From: Pelomyxa schiedti
Taxonomy: Eukaryota; Evosea; Pelobiontida; Pelomyxidae
Reading direction: 5' to 3'
NCBI GenBank assembly: GCA_020536535.1
Contig: JAHLWZ010000579.1
Span: forward strand, 813-64,812
DNA: 64,000 bases
Each line of letters begins with the position of its first letter. The stretch's first letter is position 1. The translations under genes and the position numbers were made by a program. Under the pieces are notes generated by a model, which was not told where the DNA came from, did no database searches, and was given only the letters and a program-made list of their open reading frames with translations. This document shows positions 26,016 through 38,400 of this stretch, one piece after another.

Positions 26016-27984
26016 CTACAAGTAGTTGTCAGCAATTGTTATGTTACTAGATATTGAGGTTTCTATACCAAGGAAGGCTTTCACAGCTTCTATGTGGTCC
26101 CTGCTGTGGTGAACCTTGATGTAAGCTGGTGCCCAATCCCGTACTTCCTCTGGGGGGATTTTGAACTTTCTCATGAGGTATTGAGCTTTGAAAATTGCTT
26201 TTTGTGTATCTACAGGTACATTGGCCTCAGGGAACAGAGTCCAACCGGCAACATTAGCACCATTGTGCCAATGCTCTTCATTAATGTGCAGTACACTAGC
26301 AAATGTTTCAATGAAGTCCACATCGGCTGTGCCCAGAATTACATCCAGGTCACCGGCATCAAAACAACCCCATGAGTCCCGCCATTTTTCAATAAACCAC
26401 GCAAAAATTGCTGCTCTCTCTGGATTGGGAAGTAGCGCTAGTGTGACCTCTTTCCTGTAACAATCTAATTAAAAGAGAATGGGTAGTTGTTAGTAACCAG
26501 GAATAGACTTTAGGGAGGTACTTGTTGCTAAGTTGAAGTGCTCATTTACCCAGACAACATCTTTGAGTGAACCTCTGGCTAAAAAAGAAAAGAGCTGTTC
26601 TTTTCGCACAGGCACTGGTTTCTTGTGCTTTAGTTCAGCCAGTTCAATGACTTCTCGTGAGCCTGTGCAGAAGATAGCTTGTAGACTTGTTGATGCCATC
26701 CCCTCGCAGTGATTGAGTAGCCACAGAACAGCATTGGTATTTCCATCCTCACATAATTTCTGAAAGCTACCACAGACTTGTGTTGAAGATAGGTTGTACC
26801 TCAGCAATAGGATCTAACGAAGTTAAGAGATAAACTTGGAAATAGCAGTGACATGTACCTTGCATAGCTGAAAGTTTCCGCGCATATCAGATGAGGATAA
26901 GTGCTTCCCAAATGATTCATTGAACTGGTCACCAAGCACAAAGCGAGTAGCTTTCCCAAAAACAGAGTCATAGTTAGCTACATGCTCCAGTCGGAGCAGT
27001 GCCTTCTCCAATTCTGCTTCATTTGGCCACGACACAAGATTGGCCAACCAAGATTGTGGGTCTGGCCTTAATTCAATCGGAGGAAGTGGGAATGAACCCA
27101 ACAGCCAGTCGATGACCTGGTTCTGACATGTTGAAAATGCGGCGGAAATGGGCGACTTCTCTTTGCTGTTGAAGAAAAGAAGATACTCTTCACAGGGTCT
27201 TTCTTTGCTGTGAATATTATTTGTAAACAATGAAAGGTTTCTTTACCTCGAAGATTTGTTTTTCCCATAGTTGTGGCAGTTCATCAGAATCCATTTTGCA
27301 GCAACTAAATTTCCTCCTTGGCATGCGGTTATTAGCGATTTCCATCCAGGATCAATTTGCTGATTGTGCAACCGAGATGGCAGAGGGGCATTTCTTGGAC
27401 TCACTCCCCGACATGTAATCACAGCAGGCTTGCAGACCTATAGTACTAGATCAAATGAACGGCCGTTCGTCATCAGACTGTACCGGCATTAAAATATCCC
27501 CGTGTGCGCGGAACAAGGCAACGGACAGTCTCACAGCGTTCTTGTGAAGCAGAGTCGATATGAAGAGCTGTCTCAATCCCTCCTCGTACTCTGGCATCGA
27601 AGTAGCTGGTGCCAGCCCGGAACCGGTCCCACAGTCGCCGGCCAGCACGGCGGCCTGCTGCGCGCGGGCCAGGGCGAGCACCGCGGGCTGCTCCACGGCG
27701 GCCCACAGGGGGCCGTGGCGGCACAGGGCCTCGCACAGCGCCACGGCGCATGCCCCCCACCACCCACAGGGGGCCGCGGCTGCGTCCACCCTCGAGAGCA
27801 CCAGCGGCAGCACCCTGCACAGCAGGGAGGACCAGGCTGCGGCTGCCGAAGGAGGGGCTGGCGCGGCAGGCGGCGACGCCGGCAGGGGGGAGTCGGACGA
27901 GGACGAGGACGAGCTGGAACAAGACGAGCACGACGAGCAGGAAGACGACGACGAGGAGGAGGAGGAGGAGGACCAGGACGCCAT
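26016..27984 (-). CDS. degenerate ankyrin-repeat protein with Ser-rich N-terminus
   Basis: Function unknown. From the ATG at 27984 the protein starts with a long serine run (GAG/GAC-type repeats on the plus strand) and an Ala/Pro/Ser-rich GC-rich exon. Later exons carry weak ankyrin-like helical pairs such as SLITACQGGNLVAAKWIL, NTNAVLWLLNHCEG and ARGSLKDVVWVNEHF. Introns lie near 27,230, 26,820 and 26,470. The final exon ends in GIETSISSNITIADNYL. The stop (26016) is 117 bp from the convergent stop of the RNF213-like gene. Ankyrin stacks usually bind proteins; no catalytic motif was seen. The serine run could be read in several frames, so the exact start is less sure than the body of the gene. 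Confidence 0.6.
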
Positions 27985-28222
27985 TTTTCGTCTTGGATTG
28001 GTGTCGGCGAAATTCGCGTGTCAACTGAAAGGCGAAACGGCAAGGTCACATTATTTTGTGGCTGCAACAACCTGTTGATGAAATTACGAGGCCTGGATTC
28101 TTCGATTATGCAAGGCAGAAAATAGATGGAGAAGTCCCTCGTGTGAAGGATGCTTTTAATAACTTTACCACTTTTTGTTTTTTTTTTTGGAATACAGGGG
28201 TGAGGGAACGGGGTTTGCCACA

Positions 28223-29673
28223 TTAATTATTGCACCCTGGCTGAGGGTGATAGCTCGTATGCACACCAATATAAGGCACTTCAGGCGCGAGGTAGTAGTA
28301 TTGCTGAGGGGCATATACAAACTTGAAAGGGTCTGTGGGTAACAAGTGAGATAATACAGTTCATCAACCAAAATAGTCACTTACCAGTGGCAATCCCATC
28401 TATGTCCTCAAGGAGTTCGCTGTATGAAAGTAGGATTAGAAGAGTAAGCAACACGTGGAGACGGGGATAAAAAATCAACCTTAGTGTCATGTTCCAGGAG
28501 AGTTGCCAGAATGTGTAGAAGTCAATAATTTCTGCATGTGTGGTGGGATCATTATAATCTGCAAGTTGCGGCTGACCACTATCCTCATTATTATAAGCAA
28601 ACGAAACTCCTAAGGAGGAACCTGTAAACCACAGCATCAGTGGAGTCGAGTTCTTGTCCACAGTAGAAGGTAGCGCCCTCCGCTAGAAAAGTTTGTAAAT
28701 TAGGCGAGGATATTGCTTTCTTTGCAAACCGTAGAGTTGGTCCAGCAACCAAAGTGCAAATGTTTGGCAAGTGTAAGAATCCAGGTATATTTCACTTGTC
28801 TTGCGGTCCATCACCAACCTAGCCAGAGTGAGCATAGAAAAGAGTAGTGAAGAGAAGAACCATAAATTGTAGTATGGTGCCTGATATGAGTATATGAGAT
28901 CATTAATCTTATTGAATGCAGCCCCTCTTGTGAGTTGGTGAACATTTCTTTATTTCGACATTTGTAGTGCAAACCCAATTTTCCCAATCAGCCAGATATT
29001 TGCAGAAGGCCACTGTGTATGGTTGAAGTACCACTGGTCGATATCATTTTCTGTACATAATGCTCCACTATCGCACCAAAGACTGCACAAAATGGAATAC
29101 ATTAAGGAAAAGTTGAAGGATGAAAATCATCTCACAGGTCTTGTGATCCATCAGGCTCAGTCATCAAGTGAGGAATAGAAGTGTTGAAGAATCCATACTC
29201 TCCGACATACTCGATTCTTAATATTATATTATTTAGAAATGTATTTCAAAACATAAAGGACATACGTGTAATTACGGCCAAGCTTGTCGCTGTGTATCCC
29301 AATAGCGGCATGTTTCATCCCCAAAGCACCTAAAAGGTTTCCAAATATATACTCCATCAAAGGAGCCTCGAGCCAATAAATGCTGATGCTGTCATCTGTT
29401 GTGCACGGGTATTAATGAAGTGGGAAAGTAAGAATGGAAAGTAATAAAGCTGGAAGCTGAGCTTAAAGATGAAGCCCCATTCATTTCATGTAACCAAAAC
29501 ACACCAGAATCAAAAAGTGGAATAGTTGCAGGTTCATCACCACAAGGAGGATCTGTCCATGAGCACCCTGGGATAGTGCCTTCGCATCCCACAATTTCAA
29601 AGGCAGTGGCGCTCAGCACCGCCGCCAAACACACCACAAATTCGTTCCACTTGGTTTGTCGTGCTCTTGCCAT
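28223..29673 (-). CDS. CLN5: CLN5-like lysosomal BMP synthase / thioesterase-fold enzyme
   Basis: CLN5 is a soluble lysosomal glycoprotein. The human protein makes bis(monoacylglycero)phosphate by transacylation, and its loss causes neuronal ceroid lipofuscinosis. The start MARARQTKW is followed by a hydrophobic signal peptide. Family landmarks appear in order across 5-7 exons: CSWTDPPCGDEPATIP, YWLEAPLMEYIFGNLLGALG, MKHAAIGIHS, GRNYT, IPHL, IWCDSGALC, IYLDSYTCQTFALWLL and a tyrosine-rich end (DPFKFVYAPQQYYYLAP). The catalytic pair of the papain-like fold is visible: His in MKHAAIG and Cys in DSYTC. Several N-x-S/T sites fit a glycoprotein. The last intron (about 28,335-28,385) must be removed to reach the TAA at 28223. 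Expected location is the lysosome or phagolysosome. Confidence 0.85.
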
Positions 29674-29924
29674 TGAGACCCAGGCAGATTGTGATTATGG
29701 CTCCCACAGGGCAGTTTGTTGTTGTTTTGAATTTCGCATGGATTTTCTCGTTGTTGGTTTTTCCCTCAACGAAAGTTGCTGAATTTATCGATTCGTCGCT
29801 TTCGTACATCAAAGAAGGGGACACGAGAAAAAGACAGGATAAAGACAAAGACGAGTCTTTGTGTGCTTTGATTTGGTTTTCGTTCGTGTACATGGATTGT
29901 CCTCTGTTAAGGGGGTAACCTGTT

Positions 29925-31048
29925 AGAAGAGTTTGTGCTCTTTCTTCAGCTGTGTTTGCTTCCAGCCGGGAAGTTTGGCAAACTGCGGTTTGTTCACCTT
30001 GAATATCTTCATGAATTCATCATCGGAAAGATACAACTAAACCAGAGAGTTAGAACACTCACGCCAGAGTTAATGGGAAAGGCATACCTCTAAATGTGAA
30101 TTGTCAAGGCCCTTGGGCTTTGCATGCAACTCCTCCAGTGTGTGAACAGGGTACTGTGATGATGGGGTTGCTGCTGGGGCTGTGGCGGCCGGAGTTGGAG
30201 TGGAAGGAGTTGCAGGTTTTGCGGGTGTAGTTGCTGCTGGCTTTGTAGGAGTGGCAGCTGGGGTTGAAGTGGTAGTTGGCTTAGCGGGAGTTGTGGCAGC
30301 GGGCTTGGCTGGCTCGGGCTTAGCTGGCTCCGGCTTGGGTGGAATTGAGGCAGTGACAGCGGGCTTGGCTGGCTCCGATTTGGCTGGAGTTGCGGTAGTT
30401 GTAGCTGGTTTTGCAGGTTCGGTCTTGGCTGGGGTTTGGGTAGCTGGCTTTGTTGGAGTCGCCGCTGTAGCTGGTTTTGCGGGTTCAACTTTGGCTGGGG
30501 TTGGAGTTGTGGTGGGTGTTGGTTTCGCAGGTGTTGTAGATACTGGTTTAACTGGTTCTGCCTTGGGGGTTGGGGTAGGTTCTACCTTGGCAGGTGCAGG
30601 TTCTGGCTTGGGGGCCGGCTTAGTTTCTGGCTTGGGGGCTGGCTTCGTTTCTGGCTTGGGAGCGGGTGTGGGTTCAACCTTTGGAGCAGGTGTTGGCTCT
30701 GTTTTTGGTGCAGAAGCAGGTGGCGCTATGTTTGATGAGTACGTTAAACAACTTTGAGATAGTAATATTATGAACTTAGTAAAAGAATAAACAAGAGAAA
30801 AAAAAAAAAAAAAGCAACAAAAACTTGAAACATACCTTGCTTCAGAGACACAGCGGCGGCCCTGATTGCCTCTAGCTCGGCCCTGATAGAAATAACCTCC
30901 GCGACCAAGACGGCACGCGCTCGGATGTACTCCACCTCCTAATAACACCACCATCTTTGAGACCCACAAACAAAAGAAACGAAACACGACCACACGAAAG
31001 AATCGGGTATTGTCGCACTTTACGAAGAGCCGCAACCTCAGCTTGCAT
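29925..31048 (-). CDS. coiled-coil / PAK-repeat protein with C-terminal villin headpiece
   Basis: A likely actin-binding adaptor. The last exon encodes a villin headpiece (YLSDDEFMKIFKVNKPQFAK, then LPGWKQTQLKKEHKLF). It carries the family's C-terminal KKxxxLF signature and ends at 29925. Before it lie about 180 residues of Pro/Ala/Lys/Thr repeats (units such as KPEPAKP, TPAPKVEP), which read as a long flexible spacer. At the N-terminus, removing an intron (about 30,940-31,020) joins MQAEVAALRK to a heptad-like helix (AEVISIRAELEAIRAAA). The order is therefore oligomerising coiled coil, repeat linker, F-actin-binding headpiece. It lacks the gelsolin repeats of villin itself. The ATG at 31048 is the best start seen, but an upstream exon cannot be excluded. 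Confidence 0.75.
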
Positions 31049-31325
31049 CTTAGATTATTTTTGTTTTTTTTTTAGTGTCGTTTCCACAGCTTGTCGGCGT
31101 TTTTTTTTTTTTTCATTTTTTACCGTTGGGAGTGTGAGCGTGCAAGCTTCCAAACGAAAGGATTCAAGGGTGTGGGTCAAGTATTTTGTGGCTATCGTTC
31201 CCTCAATCCCAAATTAGCAACAAATTTCTCTTTCCTTTTCAAGTCTGAACAAGGGTAAATGGCGCACCTCTACAGTACCACAAACTTAAGGGTGAGGTAA
31301 TAGCTAGTTTTTTTAAGAGTGGGTT

Positions 31326-34300
31326 TTAGGGTGTTACGAATTTGGTGATAGGGATATGAAGCCGTGGTAACCAGTTGGAATTCTGCAGTAATGCAACTAT
31401 ACACGGTATAAACAGGCAACACTGGACAAAAGTGAATTCAAGCACGCCTTTGTTAAGTGAGAACAGTTGGAGATAATGAAGTTTGCTTACCAGCAGTGAG
31501 GAAAAATCCCATCTGTAAGACCACGTCAATAAGGGAGAACAAAAGAGCACCAAAGGCAACAGCCATTATAATTCCAGCAAAAATGACGATTGGACCAGAC
31601 ATTTGAAGCCCCAGTGCTACGGCTTGTTTGGGAGCATACCTTCATGGAGAGTAAGGAGTGTAGTTTTTTTGTTGTTAGGACATACCCAGCCAGTCGGAGT
31701 TCATTTATTCTAGAGAAGAGAAAGACGTCGTAATCTAAAGCAAGTCCCAGAAGTAGTACAAAAGCAATTATGGGAGAAAACCAATAAATACCGTCGGGTA
31801 ATGGCTAAGGTTTAAATGATAAGCAAATAACAACAGGGATTGAAAATACAAACTTCTATCAGTGGTGAGAAGTATCCTTTGATGAACACCATAACAACGA
31901 GGCCAAAAACAAATCCCATAGATAGGAAGACTGTAAGAAGTGTTCTAAGAGGCACCACCAATGACTTGAAAGCCTTTTTTCCCGTGGGTTGGGTGTTAAA
32001 GTAAAACAAAAAAAATAAATGGGCAGTACCACTGCGAGTAAAAGTAGCACAAGAAAACCTGCAACTCCAGTGATAAAAGGAAACATTTCCAGCACTCGAT
32101 CCACTGCATCGTTTTCATCACAATACTGTGACTTCTAGGGAGGTGTATGAGAGATCACCGTAAAGACATATTTTTACCAGGTAAAATTCAAAACCATCCT
32201 TGGAATACGCGTCAGTATAGACACGCATAGCAGTCACGAAGCCGCTAATATTTGAACTTGGATCAAAATTTGTAATTACTGTAACCAAGGTTGCATTTTC
32301 TGTGGTACTGACCATCTGTTGCCTTTTAAATTTCTTTTTCAGCTCATAGGATACACACAGCTCCACAAAGGTCTCTGTAAGGCGAGTCCACAAGTAGGAG
32401 AACCATCGCTTCGGGCCAAGATATAGTTCTGCCCATAATATTGCTAATGGAAGTAACACTATCAATGGTTATTCCTAATGAATATTTAGCATAAGACTCC
32501 GCAAGGTTGTTGGAACCTCCAACGTTTGCTGCTATATCCTGTGCAAAGGCGTCAAGGGTTTGATATGTAGCAGGTGTGTATATGCTTCTATTAGACACAA
32601 CCAATACAGTATAAGGTGAAATTATTCCGGCTGGCCACCCCTCCTGTAGGTGTACAAGGCAATCCATAGAGGCTGACTCAGAGGGGAGGACTTGGGTATC
32701 ATTGTAACTTGTCGTATAGAATCGGAAATAGTAGATCACGGGTACAAAGCAAATCACAACTGCTATTGCTATACACAAACTGGCTCTCCAGTCTTGCGTG
32801 AGAATGGCAGAGTACTTCTTCCAGAATTTTAAAGTATATTCTGAACATTTGCCAGTGGGTTGTATTTCTGCTGAAGAAGGAGAGGTCGATCTGGCTACGC
32901 CATAATCCGATTCGCTAGGTTTATCTCCACTGTTGGTTTTTGCATTTAGTTTGCTTGGCTTGTAAGAACGACGACATCGCTTCAGACAAGGAAACGGACT
33001 GGAAAAGAACCCACTGAAAAGTAACAGCAAAGAGGGCGTCAAAGAGGTATTTATTAAAAGTGTGCACCCCTTTACATAAATGGCAGCAGATGATTAGAAA
33101 GAGCATCAACAAGGAATAAATTATACCAAAGTTATCGCAGTGCTTATTCCAAAGGATGATATAAAGGAAAGTGGGAAGAGGCATAAACTCAAGAAACAGA
33201 ACAGTAAAATTCCACCACTTGTCACAATAATCGAACCAGAATGCTATGTTGATATTCAGTGGTGAGTAATAAGGAATTCAATGAAAAACCTTAAGCATAG
33301 CATACACAGCAGCTGAGTGTGGTTTCATTGCACGCAATTCCTCTTGGTATCTTGTGAGTAGAAAGAGGCAGTAGTCGATATTGAGAGCAACTGTTATTGA
33401 CTGATAGGAAGTGAGATTGGCGTACTTCTCAGTGAACCTACCATCATGACAGGCGGGCAATAAGAAGCAACATCCAAAACAAGAGCAATGGGGTACATCA
33501 GCCCAAATGATACAATGTTACAGATAATAACATTGAGAATTGGGATAATAATAAGAGTCGAACTCCGTAAAACTAGACCAATGATAACCATTGCTAGTGG
33601 GAATGATATCTTTTTCCCCCCGCATTAGGGAGAGAAGAAAGAAAAAGAAAATACCAAGTCCATTTTCAGCAAATCTAATTCGACAGCTATATTCATGTCC
33701 AAGAACAGAGGTTCTTGCCCAGTGACCTCACATAAGTAGCTATTGTTTGACAGATTCAGTGTATCCAAAACGTCCCTGACAAACTCCACTATGCCAAAGC
33801 CGGCGGTGCTTATTGAGTAACTCAAGGATATAATTGTCATCTTTTGATCGGGTGTCACAAGTAAACCAGTGTAGTTACTTGTTGTATTAAGGGTGTAATG
33901 GCCAACTATTGAGTACATTCTGCTTGCATACTGCAGAGAGTGAGCAGGAACAAAGTGAAGAGGAAAGTTGGTCACGGACCTCTGATTCCATGAGACTAGT
34001 CACAATGTAGTCAGTGGCATTCTTCACCCAAGGAGATAAGACAGTTGTGGTATTGGGTGCATCTTCAGTCACAGATATCAGAACGAGCATTGGAAGAGAC
34101 CCTCCTGAGTCGGGAAAGTACTGCTTATACTGATCATTAGCCAGTTCTGCAGCAGATCCCCGGGGAGGTTTGAAATTGACTGTATTGTGTTGGATTTTTA
34201 GTTGGAAAGAAATGAAGCAAGAAACATACGATTTGTAGCGTTAACAAACTTCATTGGGAAGTAGATTGTAGCTCCAATAATGGCAATCCAGGTTAAAACT

Positions 34301-34749
34301 ACTATCAAGGAGCCACATGGAAAGGTACTGCAGTCATGCCACCCATCGTCCAGCTTGTCCTCGTGCTCCAGTAAATAAGTTGTGGGTGTGAGGCCGTTTG
34401 TGCTGTTTGTGTCAGCCATGTACCCATCCTTTCCCCGTGACTTCAAGCACTTTGCCGGGCTGTTCAGCAGCCTGAACCAAAAGGTCCACATCGTGCTCTT
34501 GTCAACATGATCAAGGTTTTTCTCCTCCTCGCTCTTTTTGTGCTTGGCGCCGCTTTTGCAACAACAGAGGCACTTGCTCTTCGTGTGGCGATGGCGGTGC
34601 TTTTTGTGGTGGTGATGGTGGCGTTGCATATCGCTTGGTTGTTCTTCGTCGGCGCGATCCGAAGAGGAAACACTGCTGCTGTCATCTTCGCTCACTACGG
34701 CAGCCGGTTCACCAGTAATAACACCGGCCTCTGTCTCCCTATCACCCAT
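31326..34749 (-). CDS. RND/MMPL-family multi-spanning membrane transporter
   Basis: A polytopic membrane protein of the RND superfamily (MMPL/patched-like). These proteins typically move lipids or sterols, or control membrane lipids. It starts with a 130-residue cytosolic region rich in Ser, His and Cys (a His run, then CLCCC). The first helix follows (LIVVLTWIAIIGATIYFPM), then an extracellular loop with many N-glycosylation sites. Next come clusters of helices around 33,600-33,300 and 32,800-32,700 (SLCIAIAVVICFVPVIYYF), a second loop, and the last helices at 32,100-31,330. The end (LFIPCIVALLQNSNWLPR) matches the usual last helix of MMPL proteins. More than ten short introns interrupt it. 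The substrate cannot be inferred from sequence. Confidence 0.75.
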
Positions 34750-35456
34750 ACGTAATTAATTAAGCTGTTTGTTTATTGGGCGGATTGATCATGCCCTTGT
34801 TCCTTCACTTCACTGGCTTTCCACAGTAAACGCCAAGATCTTGGCTCTTTCGCCAAAAAGGGACTGTTACGTTCGTTTAATAACAGTGTGACTCACGCAG
34901 AGGACGTCACTCGTATTTATTTGTACCAGGCAGTAATCCCCGGTTCACTTGTTCGATTCCCAGTGCATTCTCAATCAACAGCAGTGAACAAAAGGCACAA
35001 TTCAGTGCCAACCTCTAAAAGACAAACAAGGCCCCAAAGAAGGAAGGTGATCCACAACCCAGGGACAAAAAAAAACGGGTTGGCTGGCGTGGTTGCGTGC
35101 TTCACAGATTTGAGTACTCCCAAGATGTTGTACCCTTGCGGGTACTTCAACTTGGAAGCAGGAGGGTTTGGTGAGGGCTACAACCCACCTTGCATTGGGT
35201 CAGAGCTCTAGGATGAATTCTGAAGGAATGTCATCTCGATGAATCTCTCTGGAAGATACGCATTCTATTTAACTAAAACAAAAGGTGTTTCGAGGAAGTA
35301 AAGTCACTTTAGACACAATACCCAGCCAATAAAACAGCCCAACGGGCTCCCCGATTCTGGTGCAAAGGTTTCAGTACGTATAATTGTGGGAGGGTTTCCA
35401 CCCTTTGTTTTTGAAAACAACAAGCCCCAACAGGTGTATTTTTACATTGGTTCCAA
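34750..35456. other. intergenic stretch, no convincing gene
   Basis: About 700 bp between the 5' end of the transporter gene and the 3' end of the adenylate kinase fusion. A 107-codon plus-strand open frame (34888-35211) has no ATG start and no recognisable similarity. A B-box-like GTTCGATTCCC near 34,960 has no complementary stem around it, so I do not call a tRNA. The region must hold the promoter of the transporter gene. Confidence 0.5.
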
Positions 35457-38400
35457 TCACTGTGTGAATCCCACTAGCACTCCTTGTTTGTTTCTTATGC
35501 TTCCTGTCACAGTGATAAAGCCACTGCTCCAGCCATCCATGAAGGTCAGTGCAGCAATTATTTTATCAGTTCCATAAAAGTAATGCTCAATGCACTTCTT
35601 CTCGGCGGGGGACTTGCCTTGCATACCATGCCCCCATGTTGCACACTCCATACCATTGACTAGAAGAACGTGAGAGGAATCAAGAACCAGATTGTAAACT
35701 ATTCCGCTTGGGTTTGCTACCTCTTTGGCACCTGTGATATCCCTTGCTGGGTGCCACATACCTTTCACCCTAATCGGGTGTTTCCCAGTGATTTGTAGAC
35801 CACTTGGTAGTTCATATAGAGGCTTGGAATGTGAACTGATTTTAATAACACACATGACAGAGGCAATTCCGCCAGCAACTAGCACCTTGTCACCTCTTTT
35901 TAAGGTGTCAATGGTTGTAGTAGAGAAACTGGATTCCGGGCTTGCGGCAATGTTTACTCTGCAACCTGGAGCAAAGCAACCACCACTAGAGCCTGCATAG
36001 TAATTATCCATGCTGTTATCAGGTGGAGGTGATGGTTCCCTGTAAATAGGAGGTGGAGATGGCGTTCGGAAACTAGGTGGTGGTGCTTGAGCTGCCCTCT
36101 GTGCTTGAATACGTTGCTCTTCCTCGAATTGTAACTGCTGAAGTTGTTGAATCTGACGAAGTTGCCACTGTTGAATCTGGGGAGAAGGTGTCTGTGGAGT
36201 TGAAGGCTTTGTGGGTGCTACGGTTGGAGCCGGCTTGGGTTCTGGAGGAATCCTTTTTGGCTTCTCAAGATTTTTGAATATTTTGCCACCCCTGCTTCTC
36301 TCCTCTACAAAAAGCTTCCCGCAATATACTTGTAAACTGGAATCCATGAAATTAGTGCAAATCTGAATCTGGTGCGCTCTGACAAGTGCTCTCACATAAT
36401 GTCTTCCCCACCTCATGAATCGTTCTTTTGTGGATAACGCCTTAGTAACTCGGCCCTGCACATCGGCGGAGAGTGTGCGGATACGAATATCACAATCTGC
36501 ACCTTGGGAAGTTTCAATTTGCGCTATTTTCGTTTTCATCTCTGCAAGCTGACGGTTCGCAGTCATTCCTTGCCTATTTGAAGCAAGTTTCACGACTTGA
36601 TTTAAGCAGTCAACAACATTGCATCGCACGAGTGCGGCCATAGAATCCATAGATGGTGTTTTGGCGTTACCAGATATCACTTCTCTTATTTCAGAACCCT
36701 CCGGGCTGCATATTGCATTACATTAAACCGGTTTTTTACGGGGGCATTGTTACCTTGTGTAGACCAAAACAACCTCAAGATACTCCTCACTAGAAAAAGT
36801 CATGTGCATAGGTACAACAATATCTCGCATCTGACCACACTGTAAAGGTCCAAGGGATACCATTCTCCCCCATTCGGTATTTGATGTAGGCAACCCGCCA
36901 AGGACATCTCCTGCAAAACGGGCGCCATTCTGGGGGATAAGGTGCAGCGTCGATGTCTGCACCATTCCACTGACAGCATTGGAAACACTGTCAACAAAAC
37001 ATGTGCCAACAATTTTGGCATCCGGTATGAAAGCAAAAGTGCCTCCAGCCATGGTTGCCAGTTCAGTTAGCAAATCGCTATCAACACCATAACTTGGAAT
37101 TGTTTAGATAGATAATTACATTTGAAGGCGTAAATATACCCAAAGCCAAAGGTATTGATCTGAAACGTAAAACCTGGGTATTTTTCAACATATTTCCGCA
37201 ATTCGGCAGTATGCCCATGAGGTGGTACAATGGTAGGTAGGCCATCTGTCAAAAGTAGAACAAATTTTTTTCTGGGACCAGTCTTTGAAGTGTCTCGGAG
37301 TGCTTCCAGCCCTGCAAGAAGCCCAGACCAGATGTTTGTGGATCCAGCAGGTTGCATTCGGTTTAGTGCTTGGTTTGCTGTGTTCATACCAGAGGGGGTC
37401 ATTTCAGAGAGTGGGAAGTGAGTTGTGGCATAGTCATCAAAAGCAACCAAAGCCACACGGTCTTCTGGAGTAAGCATGTGCATAACAGTTTTGACAGAGT
37501 GTTTCACTAAATCCAGAATGGTTATACCATCATCGTGTAGAACACTGTTATCATGCTCGTCTTGATATTTCGCAGTCTCCGCCATAGATCCACTTATATC
37601 AATTACGCAGCAGATGTCCACAGGAAGTCTCTTTGTGAGATCAGGTACTTTAATTCCTATGCTAACATTCACAGGAGCAGTTGAACCTAGAACTACAGGT
37701 TCACAAGGTGTCACGCTCACTTGAATAAGACCAGGGGTGAACTTATGCCCCTGATCCATTTCTTCTTCCTCCCAACCATCAGAGGTCTGTGACGTTGCCG
37801 AACTACTTGCAGTGGGTGTGGTAGTGGGCTTAGTGGGGGTCGCAGTTGCCGTGGAAGAGAATTCCTCTTGAGCATGCGTTGGCGTTGTTGTTTGTGCCGA
37901 TATATTGAATGCAGATAAGGGGGCATATACTGAACGCTCAGAGGTTGGAGAAGCACTTACAGGAGTGCTAACATCTACGTCAGCACTCAAGCCGAGTAGT
38001 TGAGCCAAAGTCGGGGAAGCGGGTACGTTGTTAGGGGGTGTATTTGTAACAGGAATTTCACTGTCGATTTCTTCCAGCTTCAGAACTCCGGTGTTCTCAG
38101 TATCTGGCTCAAGAATTCCGCAGGAATACACCCGAACGAGCCCGCTAATAGCACCCCTGCAAATCGGGCACTCATTAGTGGTCCTCTGAATTGCAACCAA
38201 GCACCCACTGCACCCACACTGGTGCCCACATGGAACAACAAGGTGATCAGCCACCAAATCCAAGCAAATAGCGCACTTTGCCTGCTGCTTCGAACTCTGG
38301 TTCTGAGCCTGATTCTGGCTCGCGTTCGCGGCACTCTGAGTCTGTTTTTGCGGAGCCGGGGTGGCACTCACACACTTGACCATCAGGGCGTGGACCTGGT

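Noticed and set aside
27502-28125. Long plus-strand frames in the GC-rich block opposite the ankyrin-like gene
   Set aside because: All frames are open because of GC bias and (GAG)n repeats. Only the minus-strand frame continues into ankyrin-like exons.
30182-30757. Gly/Val/Ala-rich plus-strand frame
   Set aside because: It is the complement of the PAK-repeat region of the villin-headpiece gene.
34950-34980. Possible tRNA from a B-box-like GTTCGATTCCC
   Set aside because: The flanking bases do not form a T stem and no acceptor stem or anticodon arm could be drawn.
34888-35211. 107-codon plus-strand frame in the intergenic region
   Set aside because: It begins with GTG, has no similarity I recognise and no neighbouring exon that joins in frame.
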